Assembly: GCA_001508595.1 (NCBI GenBank)
Contig: LGHA01000026.1
Span: forward strand, 1 to 10,733
Direction of reading: 5' to 3'
Length of the DNA: 10,733 nucleotides
From: Anaerolineaceae bacterium 46_22
GTDB lineage: Bacteria; Chloroflexota; Anaerolineae; Anaerolineales; Anaerolineaceae
In this document: positions 1-7,323 of the stretch, in pieces
Layout: each line of letters opens with the position of its first letter
How positions within the stretch are numbered: position 1 is the first letter of the stretch
Translations under genes and position numbers: made by a program
Notes under the pieces: model-generated
What the model saw: the letters and a program-made list of their open reading frames with translations, nothing else
What the model was told of the DNA's origin: nothing
Database searches by the model: none

Positions 1-1203
1 GTTGAATATGGCATCTATCCAAGCAAGCATAAATTACGCCAGGGCTTAATATCGCAATTTAAACGTATTCTCGAAATGCCGAATGTGCATTATTTTGGGA
101 ATGTGAACGTCGGTCAGTCTGGTGACATTCGCGTGGACCAACTGCGAGAGGCCGGATTTGACGCTTTTATGGTGACAACGGGGGCACAGGTGAACACGAG
201 TTTAGATCTTCCTGGCGCGGACCTAAACGGTGTGTATCATGCCAATGATATTGTTTTTCATTACAATCGCCTGCCCAGGTATGCTGATAAAACGCTGTAC
301 TTTGGATCTGAGATTGCTGTGATCGGTGTGGGCAATGTCATGCTTGACATCATTCATTATTTCAAGCAATTGGGTCAGGAATTCAGGGTGACAGCGTATG
401 CACGGCGTGGACCTAGCCATGTAAAGTTTGATAACAAATCACTCGAGCCGGTGGCAGAATGCTTGGATTTAGCAGCGATCAGAGAAGCAGTTGACGCCGC
501 CTACCCTGAACTTGAAAAAATCGGTGAGGATGTTGACCACTTTTATGCATTATTAGAAAAGGCACGTGACCGGGCAGAAGACTGTCATTCAAAATTAAAT
601 TTTCAAATGCGGTTTTTGCTGTCACCCAGGGCGCTCATTGGGGATGAGAACGGCAGGCTTAAGGCGATTCAATTTGAACGCAATCAATTGATTCAAAAGG
701 GTGACCGCATCCTACCTGTGGGTACTGGGGAGATGGAAACAGTGCCGGCTGAAACAGTTGTCTTCTCCATTGGGTCCCGGGTTGATACCGGTTTTGGACT
801 GCCCGTTGCCCGTTCGAATTTCGTCACCACTGAAACACCGCGTTTCCCAATTGACGGCATTTCCTATGAGGTCTTTAACGAAGACCTTTGTTCCACATGT
901 AAGGATGTATTTGTCAGCGGATGGGCAAGGGTTGCCGGGGAGGGCGTGGTAGGCCTGGCGCGCAAAGATGCTGAACGCGGCGCCAGGGCAGTGCTGCAGT
1001 TTTTGGGCACCCTGCCTGCAAAGTCCAACCCCCGTATTCAGGATATCTTTGATCAGATCACAAGAATTGGTAAACCTGTTGTTGATTTATCCGGATTACA
1101 CAAATTGTGGGCTGTTGAGGGAAAAATAGCAGCCGAAAAAGGGCTGCCGGAATTTAAATTTGATACAAAAGAAGCGATGCTGAAGATAATTGAAGAGGCT
1201 TAA
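1..1203 (+). CDS. FAD/NAD(P)-dependent oxidoreductase, adrenodoxin/ferredoxin-NADP reductase-like (5' end outside window)
   Basis: The reading frame is open from base 1 and the first 25 codons (VEYGIYPSKHK...) match the family, so this is the C-terminal 400 residues of a longer protein and the ATG at 76 is internal. Visible motifs, numbered from base 1: a GNVNVG stretch near 33-38, typical of the first FAD half; the NAD(P)-binding turn GVGNVMLD at 109-116; an ARRGP segment near 134-138, which in this family helps contact NADP; VVFSIG at 253-258; and the FAD-closing segment GWARVAGEGVVG at about 307-318. Such enzymes pass electrons between NAD(P)H and ferredoxin-like or other partners in the cytoplasm. 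A CSTC pair at 297-300 is visible, but two cysteines alone do not make a cluster site. The physiological partner cannot be told from the window. Its stop overlaps the stop of the convergent membrane-protein gene. A glutamate-synthase small-subunit-like role is the main alternative. Confidence 0.85.
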   Translation, partial: VEYGIYPSKHKLRQGLISQFKRILEMPNVHYFGNVNVGQSGDIRVDQLREAGFDAFMVTTGAQVNTSLDLPGADLNGVYHANDIVFHYNRLPRYADKTLYFGSEIAVIGVGNVMLDIIHYFKQLGQEFRVTAYARRGPSHVKFDNKSLEPVAECLDLAAIREAVDAAYPELEKIGEDVDHFYALLEKARDRAEDCHSKLNFQMRFLLSPRALIGDENGRLKAIQFERNQLIQKGDRILPVGTGEMETVPAETVVFSIGSRVDTGFGLPVARSNFVTTETPRFPIDGISYEVFNEDLCSTCKDVFVSGWARVAGEGVVGLARKDAERGARAVLQFLGTLPAKSNPRIQDIFDQITRIGKPVVDLSGLHKLWAVEGKIAAEKGLPEFKFDTKEAMLKIIEEA

Positions 1204-1784
1204 GGCTGGCTGATCTCGTCTGATGGGTTTTCATTTAGAGCATCCGTTTTTTCCTGCCCATTTTCTTCGGAAAAAACACTGTGATTATTCCTTCGTTTAT
1301 AACGAATGAGTAATAAGAATCCAATGGCAATGGTTATCATCCCGAGTTCCATACCCCGAGCCTGTAATGGCCCAAAGAAGACATCCGGAAGTGGGTGACT
1401 GCCCATGCCAAAGATATCCGCCATTGCTGTAAATACAGATATGACATATCCTGTGCTGATCAATCGGAGACCGATATCGGCTGCAATGGTCTTTTTTCCG
1501 TTCGGCCACATTGCGTTTAATGTGAGGTAGCTGCCAAGGGAAATGAAGGCTAGCCCGACTAAAAACACGGATATTTGAACAAATCCAATCACGCGACTGC
1601 GGTCCAAACCAAATAATCCTGGACGGGCACCAAGCAAAAATATAAAGTACCCCACAACAGCCATTATCAAACCGAGGCGAATCCTTGTCTTTGGGAGGCT
1701 TAGATCAGTATCCTCGATATCAGGCAGGATTTCCTCGTCGAAAATCTGTGTTTGTTTTTGCGTTTTATCTTCTTTTTCTATCAT
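1200..1784 (-). CDS. Four-helix membrane protein of unknown function
   Basis: This 194-residue protein belongs to no family I recognise. It has a charged, acidic N-terminal tail (about 1-33) and four hydrophobic segments at roughly 37-56, 67-89, 102-125 and 145-161. Basic residues (RYKRR, 161-165) follow the last helix, and a hydrophilic acidic C-terminal tail ends the protein. By the positive-inside rule both tails would be cytoplasmic. The start codon overlaps the stop of the dipeptidase gene as TGATG (1786-1782). No Shine-Dalgarno sequence is visible before it, so translation probably depends on ribosomes finishing the dipeptidase. That coupling suggests a shared mRNA and perhaps a shared process, but nothing in the sequence gives a biochemical role. 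The stop overlaps the stop of the convergent oxidoreductase by four bases. Confidence 0.7.
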   Translation of the reverse strand: MIEKEDKTQKQTQIFDEEILPDIEDTDLSLPKTRIRLGLIMAVVGYFIFLLGARPGLFGLDRSRVIGFVQISVFLVGLAFISLGSYLTLNAMWPNGKKTIAADIGLRLISTGYVISVFTAMADIFGMGSHPLPDVFFGPLQARGMELGMITIAIGFLLLIRYKRRNNHSVFSEENGQEKTDALNENPSDEISQP

Positions 1785-2881
1785 CAGGCGGGTAAGTTAC
1801 TCTTCAGAATCCTGAGCCAGTTGCCGTTAAAAATAAGGTTAATGTCCTCATCATTGTAACCTTTTTCAGCAAGTTTAGGGGCGATTTTTTGTAAGTCAGC
1901 AATTGTGTCTATTTCCGGCGGTACCGATTCGACACCATAACCACCGTCAAAATCTGTGCCGATGCCAACATGGCGTGTGTCCCCGGCGATCTGGCACACA
2001 TAATCAATTTGTGCAATGATGTTGTCCAGGCTGAGCGATTGACGGCCGCCATGTGAACGCCAATCCCAGTCAAGAAAGCTATTCAAAGGCACAATACCCA
2101 TGATGCCATCGCGTTCAATTAATTGGTGAATGGTTTTGTCTTTAAGGTGGCGGTTGAAAGGGATATTCTTGATCAGTGCTTCAGCGTTTGAATGTGAAGC
2201 GATGACCTGCCCCGGGTAAAAGTCAAGCGCCTGGCGTGCAGATTGATGATCCATATGGCTGATATCCAGGATAAAACCCAAATCCGCCATATTTTCAAGC
2301 AAAGCATAACCGGTTTTGGTCAACGGACCGGGTTCCCGGGTGCCGCCGCAATAAGCGTTGCCAGCCCAGGCTGGACCGATGATCCGAACGCCCCAATGAT
2401 ACCAGTCCTCCACCTGTGCGGGTTTCGTAATGCCTTCTGCGCCTTCCATCAGGGTTACGATACCAACAGGCGGGGGAGTGTCCTTTGGTGTGTTTACATG
2501 GGCATCCCAGGCGGTAAGGTGCTGGGTGAGGTCAGATTGATTCACAATGAGCCTGAATTTTTCAGGGTTTTCATCCGTCAATTGATGGTAGGCATCCAGG
2601 TTTTTTCGATAGCACTGGTGGGCTTCAGAAGGTGTTTCGTAATTCAGTACGGGGTACTTGCCATTATCCAATCTGCGGGGCTCACAAAACAAGGTGCCAA
2701 AAATGATAAAAGCATTTGCATCCTGGTACTGCGGCCATCCTAATAAAGTGCTGCCATTAAAGGCAGGGATGGGCGTATTTTTCTCCGCTTGGCGAATATC
2801 ATAAGCAGATTGCGTATAATCGCGTTTCAGGTTGAGAATATTCCAGGCAATGTCTTCGTGGGAATCAATCAGTAATTTCAT
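1784..2881 (-). CDS. Membrane (renal) dipeptidase family, peptidase M19
   Basis: This 365-residue protein has the usual M19 length and all the expected metal ligands in order: H8 and D10 in DSHED (family form D-x-H-x-D), the bridging glutamate E146 in LMEGAEG, H209 in DISHMD, H230 in IASHSNAEA, and D310 in GIGTDFDGG. These are zinc amidohydrolase-fold enzymes that cleave dipeptides, often accepting D-amino acids at the C-terminal position. No signal peptide is visible, so a cytoplasmic enzyme is likely. The start is fixed: the metal ligands begin at residue 8, and an in-frame TAA lies two codons upstream of the ATG. No ribosome binding site precedes this ATG, and a strong hairpin ends 13 bases before it. 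The gene shares a TGATG overlap with the following membrane-protein gene, making a two-gene unit. Family assignment is firm; the substrate is unknown. Confidence 0.92.
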   Translation of the reverse strand: MKLLIDSHEDIAWNILNLKRDYTQSAYDIRQAEKNTPIPAFNGSTLLGWPQYQDANAFIIFGTLFCEPRRLDNGKYPVLNYETPSEAHQCYRKNLDAYHQLTDENPEKFRLIVNQSDLTQHLTAWDAHVNTPKDTPPPVGIVTLMEGAEGITKPAQVEDWYHWGVRIIGPAWAGNAYCGGTREPGPLTKTGYALLENMADLGFILDISHMDHQSARQALDFYPGQVIASHSNAEALIKNIPFNRHLKDKTIHQLIERDGIMGIVPLNSFLDWDWRSHGGRQSLSLDNIIAQIDYVCQIAGDTRHVGIGTDFDGGYGVESVPPEIDTIADLQKIAPKLAEKGYNDEDINLIFNGNWLRILKSNLPA

Positions 2882-2894
2882 AAATTAAATGCAT

Positions 2895-2920
2895 AGCGCA
2901 CCGGGGTGACCCGGTGCGCT
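2895..2920 (-). terminator. Hairpin after the S1 gene, probable terminator or processing site
   Basis: A perfect 11-bp inverted repeat (AGCGCACCGGG, four-base loop, CCCGGTGCGCT) begins 14 bases after the S1 stop codon. On the minus strand it is followed by ATGCATTTAATTT, which is AT-rich but lacks a real T-run. It could act as a weak intrinsic terminator, a stabilising 3' hairpin, or a barrier that limits readthrough into the dipeptidase gene, whose ATG starts 13 bases further on. Confidence 0.65.
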
Positions 2921-2934
2921 TCGTTCATTTTGGA

Positions 2935-4659
2935 TTATTCAGCTTTTTCTTCTTCGCTGTCATCTTCAGGTTCGAGTTCAGCTTTCACGTCTTCGACAAC
3001 TTCTTCGACCAGCTCTTCGGCGTCATCAACGACGTCTTCAACAGTCTCTGCAACCTTTTCTCCAGCATCTTCTGCCTTATCAAGGGTTTCTTCGACCAGT
3101 TCTTCAGCTTCTTCGACGACGTCTTCAACGACTTCCTCAGCTTGTTCTTTGGTCTCTTCGACCTTATCACCGGCATCTTCTACCAGGTCTTCAGTCTCTT
3201 CGGTGACGTCTTCAACAACTTCTTCAGCTTCTTCGACGACGTCTTCAACGACTTCTTCAGCCTGTTCTTTGGTCTCTTCGACTTTATCGCCGGCTTCTTC
3301 AACCAGTTCTTCACCTTCTTCGACGACTTCTTCAACGACGTCTTCAGCTTGCGCTTTGGTCTCTTCAACCTTATCACCGGCATCTTCAACCAGTTCTTCA
3401 GATGTTTCTTCAATTTTTTCTTTAGCTTCAGCAAGTTCATCTGAAAGATCTTCGACGTCAAACTCGTTTGTGAGGGTCTTCCAGTCGAGATCGGTATATG
3501 CGGGAGAATCAACCCGGCGCATGCTCAAACCAATGCGATGTGTGTCTTCTTCAATCTTGATGATCCTCAAGGTAACAACTTCACCTTCTTTGAGAACCTC
3601 TTTGGGATGTTCGATGCGTCGTTCGCTGATCTCCGAAATGTGGATCAGACCTTCGAGGTCACCTTCAACATCATCAAGCAGCAATCGTGCAAAAGCACCA
3701 AAATTGGTCAGGCGGGTGATTTTCCCTTCAACCAGTTGGCCTTCGGTCAGTGCTTCGATTTGGTCTTCCCATGGATCATCCTTCAATCGACGGATGGACA
3801 AACCAATTCGTTTTCGATCCTCATCAATGCTGATGACCTTAACCTTGATTTCCTGTCCAACCTCCAGCACTTCACTGGGATGATTGATGTGTTCCCAGGA
3901 CAGTTCGGAGAGGTGTACAAGCCCGTCTGCACCGTTGATATTGACGAACGCTCCAAAGTCTGCAAGGCTGGTCACACGACCGGTGCGAATTTCGCCTTCT
4001 TCCAGCTCGTCAATCACACGTTCCTTGATGGAATCACGTGTCTCACTGCTGGCAGCGCGTTCGGAGAGGATCAATCGACGGCGATCGCGATCAACTTCGA
4101 TCACGCAAACCTCAATCTCCTCACCAACCATTTCGCTGTATCGCTCATCAGGTGAATTGCCTGTGATGGTCAATCGGCGTCCGAGGCCAATTTGAGAAGC
4201 GGGCACAAAGCCGCGAATGGTACCCAGGGGTACCAGTAAACCGCCTTTATTGTAGCCTTCGATTTTGGACGTGAATGATTCATTCGATTCCAAAAGTTCT
4301 TCGGCTGTTTGCCAGTTCTCTTCTTCGAGAGCGCGGTTAAAGGAAAGGATCAGGTTGCCGTTTGAATCTTCAGGCGTAACGACAAAAACTTTGATCTCAT
4401 CCCCAACTTTCCATGATTCAACCGTTTCATCATCGATCGAATCAAGTTCTTTTCCAGCCAGGATGCCCTCTGATTTTGCGCCAACACTGACGAGGATTTG
4501 CCCGTCACTGACGCTCGCAATGGTGCCTTTGCGGATTTCGCCGCGTTTAGGAAAGTCAATTGTTAAACCTTCCTCAGCCAGCAGGGCTTCCATCTTGTTG
4601 GTGGATTCCTCTTCACCTTCTTCTTCCCCCGTTGTGTTTAATATTTCATTTTGGTCCAT
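2935..4659 (-). CDS. rpsA: S1-domain RNA-binding protein (ribosomal protein S1-like) with long acidic repeat tail
   Basis: This 574-residue protein has four S1 OB-fold domains at about 39-108, 126-201, 222-291 and 306-381. Domain 2 carries the GYNKGGLLVPLG...RGFVPASQ signature of bacterial S1 proteins. Domains 3 and 4 carry FGAF, GLVHLSELS/GLIHISEIS and IGLS(I/M)RR. In the bS1 family these domains bind mRNA on the 30S subunit and help initiation on leaders with weak Shine-Dalgarno sequences. An acidic extension occupies 1-30. Residues 400-574 form a Glu/Val-rich, mostly helical tail built from 29- and 40-residue repeats, which is not part of classical S1. The start is supported by GGAG at 4674-4671, 11 bases before the ATG, and by two promoters upstream. 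The gene stands alone, with a hairpin after the stop. The rpsA symbol is a family-level assignment; a paralogous S1-like protein is the alternative. Confidence 0.87.
   Translation of the reverse strand: MDQNEILNTTGEEEGEEESTNKMEALLAEEGLTIDFPKRGEIRKGTIASVSDGQILVSVGAKSEGILAGKELDSIDDETVESWKVGDEIKVFVVTPEDSNGNLILSFNRALEEENWQTAEELLESNESFTSKIEGYNKGGLLVPLGTIRGFVPASQIGLGRRLTITGNSPDERYSEMVGEEIEVCVIEVDRDRRRLILSERAASSETRDSIKERVIDELEEGEIRTGRVTSLADFGAFVNINGADGLVHLSELSWEHINHPSEVLEVGQEIKVKVISIDEDRKRIGLSIRRLKDDPWEDQIEALTEGQLVEGKITRLTNFGAFARLLLDDVEGDLEGLIHISEISERRIEHPKEVLKEGEVVTLRIIKIEEDTHRIGLSMRRVDSPAYTDLDWKTLTNEFDVEDLSDELAEAKEKIEETSEELVEDAGDKVEETKAQAEDVVEEVVEEGEELVEEAGDKVEETKEQAEEVVEDVVEEAEEVVEDVTEETEDLVEDAGDKVEETKEQAEEVVEDVVEEAEELVEETLDKAEDAGEKVAETVEDVVDDAEELVEEVVEDVKAELEPEDDSEEEKAE
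3013..3393 (-). repeat. In-frame tandem repeats encoding the acidic S1 tail
   Basis: Four units start at the LVE(D/E) motif: residues 423-451 (29 aa), 452-491 (40 aa, the same unit plus an 11-residue insert), 492-520 (29 aa) and 521-549 (29 aa, degenerate). Units two and three are nearly identical in DNA as well, offset by 120 bases. Unit three has 14 acidic residues and only 2 lysines in 29. Its Val/Ala/Leu residues are spaced mostly 3 and 4 apart, giving an amphipathic helical pattern. The 11-residue insert keeps the helical phase. This looks like expansion by repeat duplication inside a coding region. Confidence 0.85.
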
Positions 4660-4693
4660 AAAAGTTATAACTCCAAAGTTGATTTTCTCACTG

Positions 4694-4722
4694 ATTATAA
4701 GGGTTTATTTTAAACTTCGCAA
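4694..4722 (-). promoter_or_regulatory. Proximal promoter of the S1 gene
   Basis: On the minus strand a TTGCGA -35 box (4722-4717) and a perfect TATAAT -10 box (4699-4694) are separated by 17 bases. Transcription would begin near 4687, giving a leader of about 28 bases that contains the GGAG ribosome binding site. Confidence 0.65.
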
Positions 4723-4772
4723 CCCAAAAACTTTAATTGTTTTCTTCCAAAGGAATACAATCAGCTTCCACT

Positions 4773-4800
4773 ATTGTACCGTTTTGCAGCTGGTTGTCAA
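4773..4800 (-). promoter_or_regulatory. Distal promoter of the S1 gene
   Basis: On the minus strand a perfect TTGACA (4800-4795) is followed after 16 bases by TACAAT (4778-4773). It lies between the ftsK stop and the proximal promoter, so the S1 gene has tandem sigma-A-type promoters. Its start point would be near 4766, giving a leader of about 107 bases. Confidence 0.65.
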
Positions 4801-4832
4801 TTTAATTTGAGGGTGAGATTCCTGAAAAGGCT

Positions 4833-7094
4833 TTAATCTTCATCAGACTGTAAAATTTCCCTGATTTGGGTCTTGGAATCAGGCTCACTGACAATGCCCT
4901 TCTCCTCCATTTTTTCGATTATGCGGGCTGCTCGCGTATAACCGATCCGCATTTTGCGCTGCAGCATCGATACAGAAGCCTGCCCTTCTTCCTTAACAAT
5001 TTCTACAGCCTCATTGAATTTTGGATCAAGATCTTTTTCTTCTTCGATTTCTTCCCACAGCGGGGCTTGCTTGAGAGGAACACCTTTTTTAGTTTGGAAG
5101 GCTGCTGATTGGTCAGGACGCTCAGGAGCTGCATGAGAAACGGTAAAACCACGCCAGTACGCTGCCAGCCGGTTGATTTCGACATCAGAGACAAACGCAG
5201 TCTGGATCCGCACCGGTGCTGCAGCATCTGGTGCCTGAAAGAGCATATCGCCGCGCCCGAGCAAGCGCTCTGCGCCGGGTTGGTCGAGGATCACCCGGCT
5301 GTCAACAGATGAGGCGACAGCAAAGGCGATTCGTGCCGGGAAATTGGCTTTGATCAGACCGGTGAGAATATCCACTGAAGGGCGCTGTGTGGCGATGATC
5401 AGGTGGATGCCTGTTGCGCGGGCAAGCTGTGCCAGACGTGTGATCGTGCGTTCGGTTTCGTCCGGTGCTAGCATCATCAAGTCTGCCAATTCATCGATGA
5501 CCACTAAAAGGTAGGGCAATTTCTTCTCCGAGGTCTTTTCACAGAGCGCATTGTAATCAGCGATATTTCGTGTGCCGGTTTCTGAAAATTTCCGGTAGCG
5601 GCTGTCCATTTCTCGCAGCATCCACTCTAAGGCACCGACAACATGCTCTGCGTCCACGATGACTGGTGCAAGCAAGTGGGGAATGCCGTTATAACCCGTC
5701 AATTCCACGCGTTTTGGGTCAACAAGGATCAAGCGGAGCTCGTCTGGCGTCATATTCAGCAAGAAGCCAGCAAGGATATCATTGATACAAACGGATTTAC
5801 CAGCGCCTGTGGTGCCGGCGATCAGCAGGTGTGGCATGGCAGTAAGGTCTGCTGCGACAGCCTTCCCGGCGACATCTTTCCCTAATGCCATCTTGAGGGG
5901 AGACTCTAAATTCTTATATGCTGAACTGAACAGGACTTCGCGCAAAGAAACAAGGGCTATTTGATTATTTGGAACCTCGATGCCGATATAACCCTTGCCT
6001 GGGACAGGTGCCTGAATTCGAATTCGGGAGGCCGCTAATGCTAAAGCCAGGTCATCAGCCAGGGCGGTGATTTTTGAAACTCGCACGCGGGTTTTGCCGC
6101 TGCGAGATTCGGTGAAATCGGGTTCAACGCCAAACAACGTGACAGATGGCCCGCGCTTAATGTCAACGACATGGGCTGGTGCGCCGAAAGAACGCAGGGT
6201 TTCTTCAATGACGCGCGCACGCTGGCGGTCGTTTTCGCTGTCATCCGGCGCTTGGAGGATGGGTTCGAGGATCTCATCAGGATCAGGCAGTACCCAAACC
6301 GGTTTGTTTGGCGTCCGATTGTAATACAGGCTGGTTTGGTCACCGTTTTGCGAAACCTTCCCGACTTTTTCATCCTGTTGGGATTGACTCAGCCTTGCGG
6401 TTATTGGTAAAGCTTGCGCCGTTTCTTTTACAGGGGTTTGGGTTTGTGTTTGGTGCGGTTTTTTCAGTTTTGAGATCTGTTTTTGCAGTGTTTGATTTAT
6501 TTGATCAATGATATTTTTAAAGGCTTTTCCTAGAGCTTTGATCAGGTTTGCCAGAACCAGGTCGAGTGTCAGAATCAGGCTGATCAACATCCAGGCTGTC
6601 AATGCGATTGCTGCACCAGGTTTTCCAAGTCCATTGACCAGCCTGATTTTAATGGCTGCACCGGTGAACCCCCCGCCCGTACCCAGTGCTGCATCAATAA
6701 GATCGCCATCGATAAAAAAATGGAACCAGGCAGTTAGATTGATGAATAAAAGGAAGATACCAATAATGCGCTCTGGTGAAATTATTGGGAATTTCTCAAA
6801 GTTTCGCATCAAGAGCCAGCCGCCAATACCGATCAAAGCTATGGGCAAGATATAAACGCCCCATCCGATCGCTTTGCTGAGGTTTTTAACCCACCACCCG
6901 GTCAGACTGCCGGTGGTTTGCGTGAATAAACTGATCAGCGTCAGGAAACCAACAAGTACCAGGAAGATCGCGAATATGTCGATGCGACGTTGAGGTGAAA
7001 TTCCCGATAAATCAAGTATTTTGGGTTTTGATTTTGATGTGGTCTTTCTTTTTTGTCTTGGTTTCGCTTTTTTTGTCGTTTTACGACGTGCCAT
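4833..7094 (-). CDS. ftsK: DNA translocase FtsK/SpoIIIE
   Basis: This 753-residue protein has the full FtsK layout. A basic N-terminal tail is followed by four membrane helices at about 41-57, 74-96, 109-128 and 159-185. A Gln/Thr-rich linker of modest length leads to the motor domain, with Walker A GTTGAGKS at 427-434, Walker B LLVVIDEL at 529-536, and the conserved IATQRPSVDILTGLIKANFPARI segment from about 567. A winged-helix gamma domain at about 688-748 would read the polar orientation sequences. The protein pumps DNA at the closing septum during chromosome segregation. I chose the ATG at 7094, not the in-frame ATG at 7151. AGGAG (7105-7101) sits 6 bases before 7094, and a perfect extended -10 box lies between the two ATGs, which would leave the upstream one untranscribed. 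The short linker resembles SpoIIIE more than E. coli FtsK. Confidence 0.93.
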   Translation of the reverse strand: MARRKTTKKAKPRQKRKTTSKSKPKILDLSGISPQRRIDIFAIFLVLVGFLTLISLFTQTTGSLTGWWVKNLSKAIGWGVYILPIALIGIGGWLLMRNFEKFPIISPERIIGIFLLFINLTAWFHFFIDGDLIDAALGTGGGFTGAAIKIRLVNGLGKPGAAIALTAWMLISLILTLDLVLANLIKALGKAFKNIIDQINQTLQKQISKLKKPHQTQTQTPVKETAQALPITARLSQSQQDEKVGKVSQNGDQTSLYYNRTPNKPVWVLPDPDEILEPILQAPDDSENDRQRARVIEETLRSFGAPAHVVDIKRGPSVTLFGVEPDFTESRSGKTRVRVSKITALADDLALALAASRIRIQAPVPGKGYIGIEVPNNQIALVSLREVLFSSAYKNLESPLKMALGKDVAGKAVAADLTAMPHLLIAGTTGAGKSVCINDILAGFLLNMTPDELRLILVDPKRVELTGYNGIPHLLAPVIVDAEHVVGALEWMLREMDSRYRKFSETGTRNIADYNALCEKTSEKKLPYLLVVIDELADLMMLAPDETERTITRLAQLARATGIHLIIATQRPSVDILTGLIKANFPARIAFAVASSVDSRVILDQPGAERLLGRGDMLFQAPDAAAPVRIQTAFVSDVEINRLAAYWRGFTVSHAAPERPDQSAAFQTKKGVPLKQAPLWEEIEEEKDLDPKFNEAVEIVKEEGQASVSMLQRKMRIGYTRAARIIEKMEEKGIVSEPDSKTQIREILQSDED

Positions 7095-7100
7095 CCAGTG

Positions 7101-7105
7101 CTCCT
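7101..7105 (-). promoter_or_regulatory. Ribosome binding site deciding the ftsK start
   Basis: AGGAG on the minus strand, 6 bases before the ATG at 7094. It is the only good Shine-Dalgarno match near the candidate starts and supports the shorter 753-residue protein. Confidence 0.75.
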
Positions 7106-7136
7106 GATAAGAATAAAGCCGTTCTTTCTGGAATGG

Positions 7137-7166
7137 ATTATAGCACAGCAAATCTTAATCTTCGAA
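7137..7166 (-). promoter_or_regulatory. Extended -10 promoter of ftsK
   Basis: On the minus strand TGCTATAAT (7145-7137) is a perfect extended -10 element. The -35 region is poor (TTCGAA at 7166-7161, 18-base spacer), as is common when the TGn extension is present. Transcription would begin near 7130 and give a leader of about 36 bases that includes the AGGAG site. Confidence 0.7.
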
Positions 7167-7221
7167 TGTGCCGTTCTGATAGGGGCGCCTTCAATCCAGG
7201 GGATTTCATTTAATAAAGACC

Positions 7222-7249
7222 TTGACCAAACAAAAATTTCAAGTATTAT
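7222..7249 (+). promoter_or_regulatory. Possible upstream promoter towards rho
   Basis: TTGACC (7222-7227), a 16-base spacer and TATTAT (7244-7249) give five of six matches in each box. Transcripts would start near 7256 and run through the inverted repeat at 7262-7293 and the main rho promoter. The region is AT-rich, so a chance match is possible. Confidence 0.4.
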
Positions 7250-7261
7250 GAAATAGAAATT

Positions 7262-7293
7262 GGCAAGCATTCTAAGCCTTGGTTTTGCTTGCC
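7262..7293. repeat. Inverted repeat overlapping the rho -35 box
   Basis: GGCAAGCA (7262-7269) and TGCTTGCC (7286-7293) are perfect 8-base inverted half-sites separated by 16 bases. The right half-site covers most of the -35 hexamer of the main rho promoter (7289-7294). The centre-to-centre distance of 24 bases is not a multiple of one helical turn, so an operator role is uncertain. In RNA from the upstream promoter it could also fold as a stem. Confidence 0.45.
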
Positions 7294-7317
7294 TGGGATT
7301 TGAAAGTCTGATATAAT
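7289..7317 (+). promoter_or_regulatory. Main promoter of rho (extended -10)
   Basis: TTGCCT (7289-7294, four of six), a 17-base spacer and TATAAT (7312-7317) preceded by TG at 7309-7310 form a strong extended -10 promoter. Transcription would begin near 7324, leaving a leader of about 293 bases before the rho start codon. Confidence 0.7.
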
Positions 7318-7323
7318 ACTTGA

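Noticed and set aside
3013..3393. CRISPR-like repeat array
   Set aside because: The repeats are in-frame codons of one open gene, with no unique spacers and no cas genes nearby.
2906..3883. Long plus-strand Ser-rich reading frame and an overlapping Phe-rich one (2914-3444)
   Set aside because: They are reverse-complement shadows of the Glu/Val repeats of the S1 tail; GAA/GAG-rich coding yields TTC/CTC runs without stops in other frames. No ribosome binding site or family match.
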